A stretch of 7,038 nt of DNA, taken from contig CAYLTU010000290.1 in assembly GCA_964386465.1 (NCBI GenBank), positions 1-7,038 of the forward strand, in the 5' to 3' direction. Under the pieces are notes generated by a model, which was given only the letters and a program-made list of their open reading frames with translations, made no database searches and was not told the DNA's origin. Shown here one piece after another: positions 1 through 5,854 of this stretch. A program made the position numbers and the translations under genes. The first letter of the stretch is position 1, and every line of letters begins with the position of its first letter. The stretch is from GCA-2717185 sp964386465 (GTDB lineage: Bacteria > Pseudomonadota > Alphaproteobacteria > UBA8366 > GCA-2717185).

Positions 1-12
1 TCGACGCTGTTT

Positions 13-28
13 ACCCCCACAAGGGGGT
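13..28. repeat. Small perfect inverted repeat upstream of the CBS-BON gene
   Basis: The arms ACCCCC and GGGGGT are perfectly complementary and flank a four-base ACAA loop. Neither strand has a T-run after the stem, so it is not a convincing intrinsic terminator. It lies about 70 bases before the CBS-BON start codon and between two copies of ACGCTGTTT (4-12 and 38-46). It could be a leader hairpin, part of an operator, or the remains of an upstream gene's end. The window edge prevents a decision. Confidence 0.4.
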
Positions 29-98
29 CAAAATTGCACGCTGTTTCACAATCAATGCGACGAATTTCAAAACCATCACACTAGGATGGAGGTCTACC

Positions 99-800
99 AT
101 GCTGGCGAAAGATATAATGACAACGAATGTTGCAACGGTCGCGCCGGATACAACCGTCGAAGAAATTTCCAGGCTGATGCTAGCGCGAAACATCAGCGGT
201 CTCCCGGTGGTTGATATAGGTGGTGCAATCCTTGGAATCGTAACGGAAGGCGATCTTATTTTGCGTCAACAGTCCGGCGACAAGGCTATACGTCACACGT
301 CGTGGTGGCTTCGGCTTTTTAGCGACAGCAAAATCGATGCCGCCGACTACATAAAAACGCACGGCTTTCGCGCCGATCAAGTCATGACGCGCGATGTGAT
401 TACCGTTAGTGAGGATGCGCCGGTTGGCGATGTCGCGCGCCTATTGGTAGAGAAGAACATCAAGCGCGTCCCGGTCGTTCGCGACGGCGCATTGGTCGGG
501 ATCGTCAGTCGTGTGAACCTGCTCCGCGGTTTGGCCACGCGCGATCAGAACCAGTCCAAGGCCCCTACGGGCGACGACCGTGCGATCAAGGAAACGATCC
601 TTCGGGAAGTCGACAGCCAAGGCTGGGTGACGCACGGCACGTTGAACGTCATCGTGACGGGCGGTGTCGTTGAGTTGTGGGGCTGGATTGAGTCCGAGCA
701 AGAGCGTCGCGCGCTGATTGTTTTGGCCGAAAACGTTGCCGGCGTCGACTCGGTAGAGGACCACCTGGGATCCGTTCCACGCTATCTGCAAAGCGATTGA
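99..800 (+). CDS. CBS-CBS-BON domain protein (putative nucleotide-sensing regulator)
   Basis: This 233-residue protein has three modules. CBS 1 spans about residues 1-57 and contains DIMTTNVATVAPD and the closing GIVTEGDLI. CBS 2 spans about 92-147, with VMTRDVITVSEDAPV and GIVSRVNLL. A BON domain spans about 158-226, with the glycine-containing core VIVTGGVVELWGWI. Paired CBS domains (a Bateman module) usually bind adenine nucleotides, and BON domains are thought to bind membranes or hydrophobic ligands. The combination suggests a stress or energy-state sensor, but no target is known from the sequence. There is no signal peptide or membrane helix, so it is probably cytoplasmic. In CBS 2 the usual aspartate of the GxxTxxD-like end is replaced by asparagine, so the two sites may not bind ligand equally. 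The start is supported by GGAGG at 88-92, six bases before ATG. It converges on the next gene with a five-base gap and looks monocistronic within the window. Confidence 0.92.
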   Translation: MLAKDIMTTNVATVAPDTTVEEISRLMLARNISGLPVVDIGGAILGIVTEGDLILRQQSGDKAIRHTSWWLRLFSDSKIDAADYIKTHGFRADQVMTRDVITVSEDAPVGDVARLLVEKNIKRVPVVRDGALVGIVSRVNLLRGLATRDQNQSKAPTGDDRAIKETILREVDSQGWVTHGTLNVIVTGGVVELWGWIESEQERRALIVLAENVAGVDSVEDHLGSVPRYLQSD

Positions 801-805
801 GCGTT

Positions 806-1588
806 CTATTTGCGCGGCGGTTTCGCGCCTGGCGGCAGTTTCGACCAGGGGTTCATATCTCGCACTCGCAGGCCGGGATATACTTTCGTGATCGCGACGA
901 CGCGCAACGTATACCGCAGCCACAACAACACTATGACAAATAAGCCGATTTTCTCGATCCAATGAAGATTTACGATTCGCCGTAGTGTAAGCGTTCCGTT
1001 TCCTAAATCGGTCAGGTCGATCGCTGTACCGGCCCGTGCATCGGCCGGACTGGCGGCCAATTGACTTAGCGTGTCGGTCTTTCGGATCAAGTAATAAGTG
1101 GTCGACTCGGCGAACGGCGCCGGCAATGAGCCATTTGTCGTCAGCATCATGCTGTAACCGGACTGCCAGTTTTTCGCCACTGCGAGGGTCAGCGAGTCTG
1201 AATCCGTATCCGCGGCAACGACGTCAGATGCGTTAATTCTCAAATTTGGCACGTCGAAGCCGTTGATTGCAAAATGGAGCAGCAGGACGATCGGCGCGCT
1301 GATGGCAAACAGCGCGGCCGTCGTGCTTTTCTTGAATTTCAGGTAAGCGACGCAGATCAGTACCGACGCGGCGTAGACACCCGGTGAGAGACTGTCGAGC
1401 TCGCCCCTGGCATGGAACGTGCTGACGAACGAGGCGACGATCAGTGCGGCTGGGACTGCAAGAAAAAAGCAGTAGAGGAAGATTTCCTTGTCGGCCTGGT
1501 CCCGCTTCAGCTTCGACGCCGGAATGAAATACGGTGTCTTGTCGTCATCCCAGACATACTTCTTGACGTATTTTTCCCAGATGATCAT
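806..1588 (-). CDS. Four-helix membrane protein with a predicted periplasmic beta-rich loop, last gene of the TRAP block
   Basis: I do not recognise a named family for this 260-residue protein. Hydrophobic segments lie at about residues 36-57, 68-84, 88-107 and 210-229. The basic N-terminus (KK, KLKR), the KFKK between helices 2 and 3, and the basic C-terminal tail ending KPPRK put both ends and that loop in the cytoplasm by the positive-inside rule. Residues 108-208 would then be periplasmic. Residues 119-205 are rich in Thr, Ser, Ala and Asp and contain LTLAVA, GSLPAPFAESTTYYLI, LAASPADARAGTAID and GNGTLTL. From memory this pattern resembles a beta-rich repeat in phage structural and bacterial surface proteins. 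The gene starts 39 bases after dctQ on the same strand with no terminator between, so co-transcription is likely. The ribosome site is weak (AGGT about 11 bases upstream), possibly giving low or coupled translation. It may be an accessory TRAP subunit or an unrelated passenger. Confidence 0.8.
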   Translation of the reverse strand: MIIWEKYVKKYVWDDDKTPYFIPASKLKRDQADKEIFLYCFFLAVPAALIVASFVSTFHARGELDSLSPGVYAASVLICVAYLKFKKSTTAALFAISAPIVLLLHFAINGFDVPNLRINASDVVAADTDSDSLTLAVAKNWQSGYSMMLTTNGSLPAPFAESTTYYLIRKTDTLSQLAASPADARAGTAIDLTDLGNGTLTLRRIVNLHWIEKIGLFVIVLLWLRYTLRVVAITKVYPGLRVRDMNPWSKLPPGAKPPRK

Positions 1589-1627
1589 GCGGTGGGATAC
1601 CTGGTTGTTAGGCTAGGACACTGCTTG

Positions 1628-2536
1628 TCAGATGAGCCAGCTCCAAAAATCGAAGGTGTGGAAGATCAAAATCAAAATAACGAGCATGACAATGACGGCG
1701 AGGCTGGTGAACACCGCTTGTCCGGCGGTGTTTTCCTCGTGCTTCATCGCGGAATCGTCCATTTGCCGGCTCATCAATTTGGTGCTGTTGCCGCGCTTTT
1801 CTTCTTTCGAACCGTCCGCGAACGAGGCGTCGATATTCTCCATCATCTCCCGGCGCGCCGTTTTCTCTTCGTCGTTTTCGATGACGTAGACGGGGAACTG
1901 ATAGTGCCTCGGACCGAACAACGCGAAGGCGACCTGTAGCCAGACGGCGAACCCGGCGACCGCCGCCATGAGCAGCCCGAATACCAGAATGGACTTGATG
2001 GCCCAGCGATGGCTTAGCCCGACCAGCGACGAGGATTGTTCGTTGGTTACAAAGGCGTTGGCGACGTATTCAAAGGAGAAATAGGCGACGATCAGACAAA
2101 ACGGAATCATAAACAGGGAAACACCGAGAAATTCGATCCATGCCTGTTTCCTGAAACTGAGTTTTTCGCGGACCAGATCGACCCGTACATGCCGATTGTA
2201 AATGTAGCCGTAACCCAGCACCAAGGCGAAATTCGCGACATGGAAGTGCCATTCGAGCTCCTGCAGCAGGGTCGAGCGGAACGGCAGCCATTCCAGCAAA
2301 TTCCCGTACATCCAGTCGCGCGCGTCGGTCCAACCTTGAGCGAGCATGATGTCGCCGACGAATTTCATCACCTTGCGTTGCAATACATCCCACACGGTGA
2401 TGGCGATCATCGGGATCATGAACAATGTCGCCCATTTGCCGATCGTGCTGGCCAACCGTCCCAATTGCTCGCTCAAGCGCAAGCTGAGGGGAATTACATC
2501 AAGGGACTCGACGTGTACTGTTTCCTCGGTCGCCAT
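1628..2536 (-). CDS. dctQ: TRAP transporter small permease DctQ, with C-terminal extension and fifth helix
   Basis: This is the small membrane subunit of the tripartite TRAP transporter, which pairs with DctM in the inner membrane. Counting from ATG at 2536 it has 302 residues, well above the usual 150-200. The DctQ core has helices at about 33-52, 97-113, 133-156 and 180-206. The family-like stretch LLQELEWHF followed by HVRVDLV near residues 90-121 identifies it. The loop between helices 1 and 2 is long, as in FcbT2/TakQ-type proteins. Residues 221-272 form a highly charged, predicted cytoplasmic segment, and 273-295 form an additional hydrophobic helix, so the C-terminus would be periplasmic. 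Two ATGs compete: GGGGGGAG at 2543-2550 abuts the ATG at 2542 but is six bases from the ATG at 2536, so I prefer the latter. It follows dctM by 16 bases and is surely co-transcribed with it. Confidence 0.9.
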   Translation of the reverse strand: MATEETVHVESLDVIPLSLRLSEQLGRLASTIGKWATLFMIPMIAITVWDVLQRKVMKFVGDIMLAQGWTDARDWMYGNLLEWLPFRSTLLQELEWHFHVANFALVLGYGYIYNRHVRVDLVREKLSFRKQAWIEFLGVSLFMIPFCLIVAYFSFEYVANAFVTNEQSSSLVGLSHRWAIKSILVFGLLMAAVAGFAVWLQVAFALFGPRHYQFPVYVIENDEEKTARREMMENIDASFADGSKEEKRGNSTKLMSRQMDDSAMKHEENTAGQAVFTSLAVIVMLVILILIFHTFDFWSWLI

Positions 2537-2542
2537 GTTCAT

Positions 2543-2550
2543 CTCCCCCC
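2543..2550 (-). promoter_or_regulatory. Ribosome binding site that decides the dctQ start
   Basis: On the minus strand this reads GGGGGGAG, followed immediately by ATGAACATG. The first ATG has zero spacing from the site and would be poorly placed. The second has a six-base spacer, so initiation at 2536 is favoured. The two choices differ by only two residues. Confidence 0.6.
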
Positions 2551-2552
2551 GG

Positions 2553-3929
2553 TCAATTCAGGCCCGGAAGCCATAACGCAATGCTCGGCAGCGCGATCAC
2601 CATGACCAGGGCCCCGAGCTGCAAGAGAACGAAAGGAATAATGCCGCGGTAGATGCTCATCAAATTAACTTCGCGCGGTGCGATTCCCTTCAGATAGAAC
2701 AGCGCATATCCAAACGGTGGCGTCAAAAAGGATGTCTGCAGGTTAACCGCGATCAGTACGGTAAACCAGTAGATCATCGCCCGGTTTTCCAGCGGCACAT
2801 GGTCGCCGAAATGCAACGTGGTGACGATGGGCGCGAAGACCGGCAGAATGATAAGGGTGATTTCGACCCAATCGAGGAAAAAACCCAGGCAGAAGACGAT
2901 CCCCATGATCAGGAACAACAGACCCCAGGAGTCCAGTCCGGCGCCGAGGATCAGATGCTCGATCACGTCGTCGCCGCCGAGCGACCGAAACACATATGCG
3001 AAGCAGGTCGCGGCCATGATGATGAAGAATATGAAGGCGACCGTCAGACCGGCTGATTGGCACACGCCGGTGACCATATCCTTTTTGAGGCGTCCATTCG
3101 CCAAGGCGATGATCGTCGCGCCGAAGGCCCCAACCGCGCCGGCCTCGCTCGGCGTCGCCCATCCCAGCAGGATCGATCCCTTGATAAGCGCGATCAAAAA
3201 TACCGGCGGGAAGAAGCTGCGCAACAACAGTGACGGCATTTCCGCGCGTGGGACATTCAGCTGGTCTGCCGGAAGCGGCGGCGCAATGGAGGGTTTGACC
3301 GATGCCGCGATACCGATATACGAGACGTAGCCGGCGGCGAGCAGAAGTCCCGGCATCAGCGCCGCCAGGAACAGGTCGCCGACCGAGATCGACAGCAGGT
3401 CGGCCATGATGATCAGCATGATGCTGGGCGGAATAAGAATGCCCAGCGTTCCCGACGCGCAAATCACGCCGGTGGCGAGTTCATGGCTGTACTTCTGCTT
3501 GAGCATTGTCGGCAGCGCCAGTGCCGTCATCATCGTGACGGAGGCGCCGATGATGCCGGTCATTGCCGCCAGGATGGTTCCCATCACCGCGACCGCCATC
3601 GCCAAGCCGCCGGGCACTTTCTTCAGGAGTACCTGACAGACATAGAGCATGTCGTTCGCGACGCCGCTGCGTTCCATCATGACGCCCATGAAGACAAAGG
3701 TCGGCACCGCGACAAGGACGAGGTTCTCCGCCGCTTGGCCCCATATTCGCGGTAGGAAATTGAAAAATTCGATAATCGAGAACATGCCCAGCGCGTAGCC
3801 AATGAAGCCGTACAGCAAGGCGAGACCGCCAAGAATGAATGCCACGGGGTATCCCGTGAATAGCAGGAGCGCGAGGCTCACGAACATGAACATAGGCAGA
3901 AAATCGATAACGATATCGATGAGTTCCAT
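2553..3929 (-). CDS. dctM: TRAP transporter large permease DctM
   Basis: This is the large membrane subunit of a TRAP transporter, which forms the sodium-coupled transport path and receives substrate from DctP. The 458-residue protein is hydrophobic throughout, with a dozen or more likely helices. Family signatures are visible: TGIIGASVTMM near 124-134, GTLGILIPPSIMLI near 160-173, GWATPSEAGAVGAFGA near 256-271 and LTPPFGYALFY near 402-412. It is slightly longer than a classical DctM (about 425), consistent with the FcbT3/TakM-like group. A TTG at 3947 would add six residues (MGEARR), but that stretch is the ribosome site itself, so ATG at 3929 is chosen. It precedes dctQ, whereas the classical order is P-Q-M. 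Its 5' region lies behind the dctP terminator, so its expression depends on read-through or a separate promoter. No key motif is disrupted. Confidence 0.95.
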   Translation of the reverse strand: MELIDIVIDFLPMFMFVSLALLLFTGYPVAFILGGLALLYGFIGYALGMFSIIEFFNFLPRIWGQAAENLVLVAVPTFVFMGVMMERSGVANDMLYVCQVLLKKVPGGLAMAVAVMGTILAAMTGIIGASVTMMTALALPTMLKQKYSHELATGVICASGTLGILIPPSIMLIIMADLLSISVGDLFLAALMPGLLLAAGYVSYIGIAASVKPSIAPPLPADQLNVPRAEMPSLLLRSFFPPVFLIALIKGSILLGWATPSEAGAVGAFGATIIALANGRLKKDMVTGVCQSAGLTVAFIFFIIMAATCFAYVFRSLGGDDVIEHLILGAGLDSWGLLFLIMGIVFCLGFFLDWVEITLIILPVFAPIVTTLHFGDHVPLENRAMIYWFTVLIAVNLQTSFLTPPFGYALFYLKGIAPREVNLMSIYRGIIPFVLLQLGALVMVIALPSIALWLPGLN

Positions 3930-3937
3930 GCGCCTTG

Positions 3938-3945
3938 CCTCTCCC
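3938..3945 (-). promoter_or_regulatory. Ribosome binding site that decides the dctM start
   Basis: On the minus strand this reads GGGAGAGG, eight bases before ATG at 3929. The site falls inside the six-codon extension that would result from the upstream TTG, which argues against that TTG as the start. Confidence 0.75.
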
Positions 3946-4017
3946 AATTCCCGCTTTCACGCCGCCTGGACTCTACCGGTTGGCGCGTCGGATTAGTTCC
4001 CTGTCGAAATATGCGGG

Positions 4018-4046
4018 TTGTTATCTTGTTGGGCCTTTTGCGTCAA
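4018..4046 (-). promoter_or_regulatory. Possible promoter for dctM-dctQ
   Basis: On the minus strand a near-consensus -35 element, TTGACG (4041-4046), is followed after 17 bases by TAACAA (4018-4023), a poor -10. GATAAC (4020-4025) is a better -10 match but with only 15 bases of spacing. It lies between the dctP terminator and dctM, where an internal promoter would be useful. Support is limited to the -35 match and position. Confidence 0.25.
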
Positions 4047-4102
4047 TCCAGTACCACAACAGGCCGTAATCGCCAATCGACATTTAAGTACTTGTATTAC
4101 CT

Positions 4103-4143
4103 TAAGAAAAGCGCTGGAGCCTCGCTATGGAGAACTCCAGCGC
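4103..4143 (-). terminator. Intrinsic terminator/attenuator between dctP and dctM
   Basis: Read on the minus strand, a perfect nine-base stem GCGCTGGAG / CTCCAGCGC (4135-4143 with 4111-4119) encloses a 15-base loop. TTTTCTTA follows directly, as in a rho-independent terminator. The stem begins 41 bases after the dctP stop. Outside it, TTAAGAA and TTCTTAA (4102-4108 and 4146-4152) pair again across a two-by-two mismatch, giving an extended hairpin. Such elements between a binding-protein gene and its permease genes commonly stabilise the upstream message and lower downstream expression, so here DctP would exceed DctMQ. On the plus strand there is no comparable T-run. Confidence 0.85.
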
Positions 4144-4184
4144 AATTCTTAAACGCGAACACTAAAGCGTGGTCGCGCAGACGG

Positions 4185-5258
4185 CTACTTCAGGTAGGTT
4201 CCCTTCAGGGCCTGTGCGTTGCCCCAGACGGCATAGTTTTTGCGGAACGAATAGAAGTGGTCCGCAACCTCTTTGAACAGGGCGTCTTTCGCGGATTCCT
4301 CTTTCACGACCTCAAACCAGGCTTTTTCGAACTTGGCGAGGGTCTCGTCCGGCCAACGGCGCAGCTTCACGCCGTGCTTGTCCGCCATCACCTTCATGGC
4401 GCCGAAGTTTTTGGCCTCGGTTTCGGCATAGGTGTGCATGACGCTGTCGCCGAGACCGACCTTGATGATCGCCTGATGCTGTTTGGACAGCTTGTTCCAG
4501 GAATCTTTGTTCATCAGCAATTCGCTGACGGAAACCTGCTGGTGCCAGCCCGGGAAGTAGTTGTACTTCGCGATCTGGTAGAAGCCGAGCTTGGTGTCGA
4601 TGGTCGGCATCGAGAACTCGGTCGCGTCGATCACGCCGCGTTCCAGGGCCGGATAGATATCGGCGCCGGGAAGAAGCTGCGTCTGTACGCCCATCTTCTC
4701 CATGACCTTCGCGCCGAGACCGAAGAAGCGCATCTTCAGGCCCTTGATCTGGTCAAGCGATTTGATTTCGGACTTGAACCAGCCGGAGGTTTCCGCGCCG
4801 ATCGCGAAGCTGTCGAAGGCGATCAGGTTATGCTTGTCGTAGATTTTCTGTTTCAGATCGTTGCCGCCGCCGAACCATTTCCAGCCGAGGAATTCGCCGA
4901 TCTGCGGGCCGAACGGGACCGTCGTGAAGAACGAAAGCGCTGGATATTTACTTGTATGATAGCCCGGTGTCGTCCAGCAGGATTCAAGCGAGCCCTTGGA
5001 TACGGCGTCGAAGCATTCAAGGGACGGTACGAGGGCGCCAGGCTCGAAAAACTTGATGTTAAGCTCGCCACCGGACATTTCCTTGACGTTTCCGACGAAC
5101 CGTACGCCCGACGTGCCCAAATGCGGCAGCGAACTGCCAAATGTGCTCTGCATTTTCCAGCGCACCTTGGCGGCATCCGCCGGTCCGCTTGCGGCGAGGG
5201 CAAACCCGCCGATCAAGCCAACCGCGAGGCCAGCCTTTAGAAGGTTCTTTGCTTTCAT
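4185..5258 (-). CDS. dctP: TRAP transporter substrate-binding protein DctP (TakP/FcbT1-like)
   Basis: This periplasmic receptor binds the substrate and delivers it to DctQM. It has 357 residues. A Sec-type signal peptide is clear: a basic start (MKAKNLLKAG), a hydrophobic core at about 11-24, and likely cleavage in the PADAA region near residues 26-30. DctP features follow: EPGALVP near 72-78, GLKMR with Arg177 (the arginine conserved across DctP proteins for a substrate carboxylate), GADIYPALERGVIDATEF at 198-215, and KLGFYQIAKYNYFPGWH near 223-239. Compared from memory with the Rhodobacter alpha-keto-acid receptor TakP, the overall pattern matches. However, Glu156 replaces a glutamine in the GVQMGGWF stretch and Phe215 replaces a tryptophan after ATE, so substrate preference may differ. 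A pyruvate-, lactate- or aromatic-acid-like carboxylate is plausible; a sugar acid cannot be excluded. The ATG at 5258 is chosen because AGGGAGGA (5268-5275) lies nine bases upstream and the signal peptide then starts normally. An in-frame extension to 5324 would spoil the signal peptide. Confidence 0.95.
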   Translation of the reverse strand: MKAKNLLKAGLAVGLIGGFALAASGPADAAKVRWKMQSTFGSSLPHLGTSGVRFVGNVKEMSGGELNIKFFEPGALVPSLECFDAVSKGSLESCWTTPGYHTSKYPALSFFTTVPFGPQIGEFLGWKWFGGGNDLKQKIYDKHNLIAFDSFAIGAETSGWFKSEIKSLDQIKGLKMRFFGLGAKVMEKMGVQTQLLPGADIYPALERGVIDATEFSMPTIDTKLGFYQIAKYNYFPGWHQQVSVSELLMNKDSWNKLSKQHQAIIKVGLGDSVMHTYAETEAKNFGAMKVMADKHGVKLRRWPDETLAKFEKAWFEVVKEESAKDALFKEVADHFYSFRKNYAVWGNAQALKGTYLK

Positions 5259-5285
5259 GTTTCGAATTCCTCCCTGAGGATGGGT

Positions 5286-5295
5286 TGTCGCGACA
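5286..5295. promoter_or_regulatory. Palindrome TGTCGCGACA in the dctP leader, possible operator
   Basis: This is a perfect ten-base palindrome 27 bases before the dctP start codon and just upstream of its ribosome site. The inner eight bases, GTCGCGAC, recur at 6012-6019 ahead of the SMP-30 gene. Such a site could bind a dimeric regulator, but a short CG-rich palindrome can easily arise by chance in this composition. Confidence 0.25.
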
Positions 5296-5535
5296 GTCGG
5301 CCCGGATACCGCGCTGATACCCATTCAATTAACCTGCATATTGTTCAAAAAACGAGCCGTGGCTGTGCAAGCTATCTTAGGTTTGCGATGTTCTCAAGCG
5401 AATATCGCATACCTGACGAGCGTAATTCGCAGGGCTGTTCCGGAGCGTTCTTCAATGGCAAGACGGCGTTTACGGGATCGTTTCCTCGTGTCTCGGTAAT
5501 CGCCGTTTTCGCCATGTCGGGGCAACGTCAGCAGG

Positions 5536-5564
5536 TTGCCAAGTTCAAAGGTGCGGTATATAAG
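5536..5564 (+). promoter_or_regulatory. Sigma-70-type promoter of tRNA-Pro
   Basis: TTGCCA (5536-5541) and TATAAG (5559-5564) are separated by exactly 17 bases. Each differs from consensus at two positions or fewer. The mature tRNA begins 12 bases after the -10 element, leaving a short 5' leader for RNase P removal. Position and spacing support the call. Confidence 0.7.
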
Positions 5565-5576
5565 GCACGCCGCGAA

Positions 5577-5653
5577 CGGGGAGTAGCTCAGCCTGGTAGA
5601 GCACTACGTTCGGGACGTAGGGGCCGGAGGTTCGAATCCTCTCTCCCCGACCA
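5577..5653 (+). tRNA. tRNA-Pro (anticodon CGG)
   Basis: The cloverleaf is complete. The acceptor stem is CGGGGAG (5577-5583) with CTCCCCG (5643-5649), followed by discriminator A and an encoded CCA at 5651-5653. The D arm is GCTC/GAGC. The anticodon stem CTACG/CGTAG (5604-5608 and 5616-5620) encloses TTCGGGA, giving anticodon CGG at 5611-5613, which reads CCG proline codons. The T arm GGAGG-TTCGAAT-CCTCT has one G-U pair. G37 after the anticodon fits proline tRNAs. Its total length is 77 bases. I see no integrase or repeated 3' end nearby to suggest use as an attachment site, and no obvious terminator follows. Confidence 0.97.
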
Positions 5654-5854
5654 AATTTAAAGGTCGAAGTTCGCGGAAACAAAAGTGCTTCTACGATGTT
5701 TCGCCTACGTCCCAAAACGCCGAAATCAACGCTGCCTACCAGAACACGGTCCTGAACCGATATCATTGAGGCGTTTACTCTTTCCCATACGGTGCCAAAT
5801 TTGTTGGGCGCATGGGATCGCAATTCGGAACCGAGACGATTAAGCAAATCAATC

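Larger units (their letters stand above)
5259..5576. other. Non-coding divergent region between dctP and tRNA-Pro
   Basis: I see no credible gene in these 318 bases. The dctP side has the ribosome site (5268-5275), a ten-base palindrome TGTCGCGACA (5286-5295) and two GATACC copies 11 bases apart (5305-5310 and 5316-5321), which are possible operator elements. I could not find a clear sigma-70 promoter for dctP. An inverted repeat TGCGAT/ATCGCA (5384-5389 and 5404-5409) may be chance. The tRNA side contains GGCAAC/GTTGCC (5521-5526 and 5535-5540), whose right arm overlaps the tRNA -35 element. Confidence 0.6.

Noticed and set aside
800..830. Possible bidirectional terminator between the convergent CBS-BON and membrane-protein genes (GCGCG/CGCGC near 812-828)
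   Set aside because: The pairing lies inside the end of the membrane-protein gene and is not followed by a T-run on either strand.
441..962. 173-residue minus-strand frame across the end of the CBS-BON gene
   Set aside because: It is antisense to conserved CBS 2 and BON sequence and overlaps the neighbouring membrane protein gene. No family character is visible.
2743..3462. 239-residue minus-strand frame overlapping dctM in another frame
   Set aside because: It is rich in Arg, Gly and His from out-of-frame reading of the dctM gene, which has clear DctM motifs across this stretch.
4011..5240. Long (409-residue) plus-strand frame opposite dctP
   Set aside because: It is a shadow of dctP, typical of GC-biased third positions. 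It has no domain sense and crosses the dctP terminator, while dctP has a signal peptide, ribosome site and family motifs.
5280..5660. Plus-strand frame of 126 residues ending GVAQPGRALRSGRRGRRFESSLP
   Set aside because: Its C-terminal part is the sense translation of the same tRNA gene, another familiar artefact. The rest crosses the dctP leader and shows no domain or plausible start.
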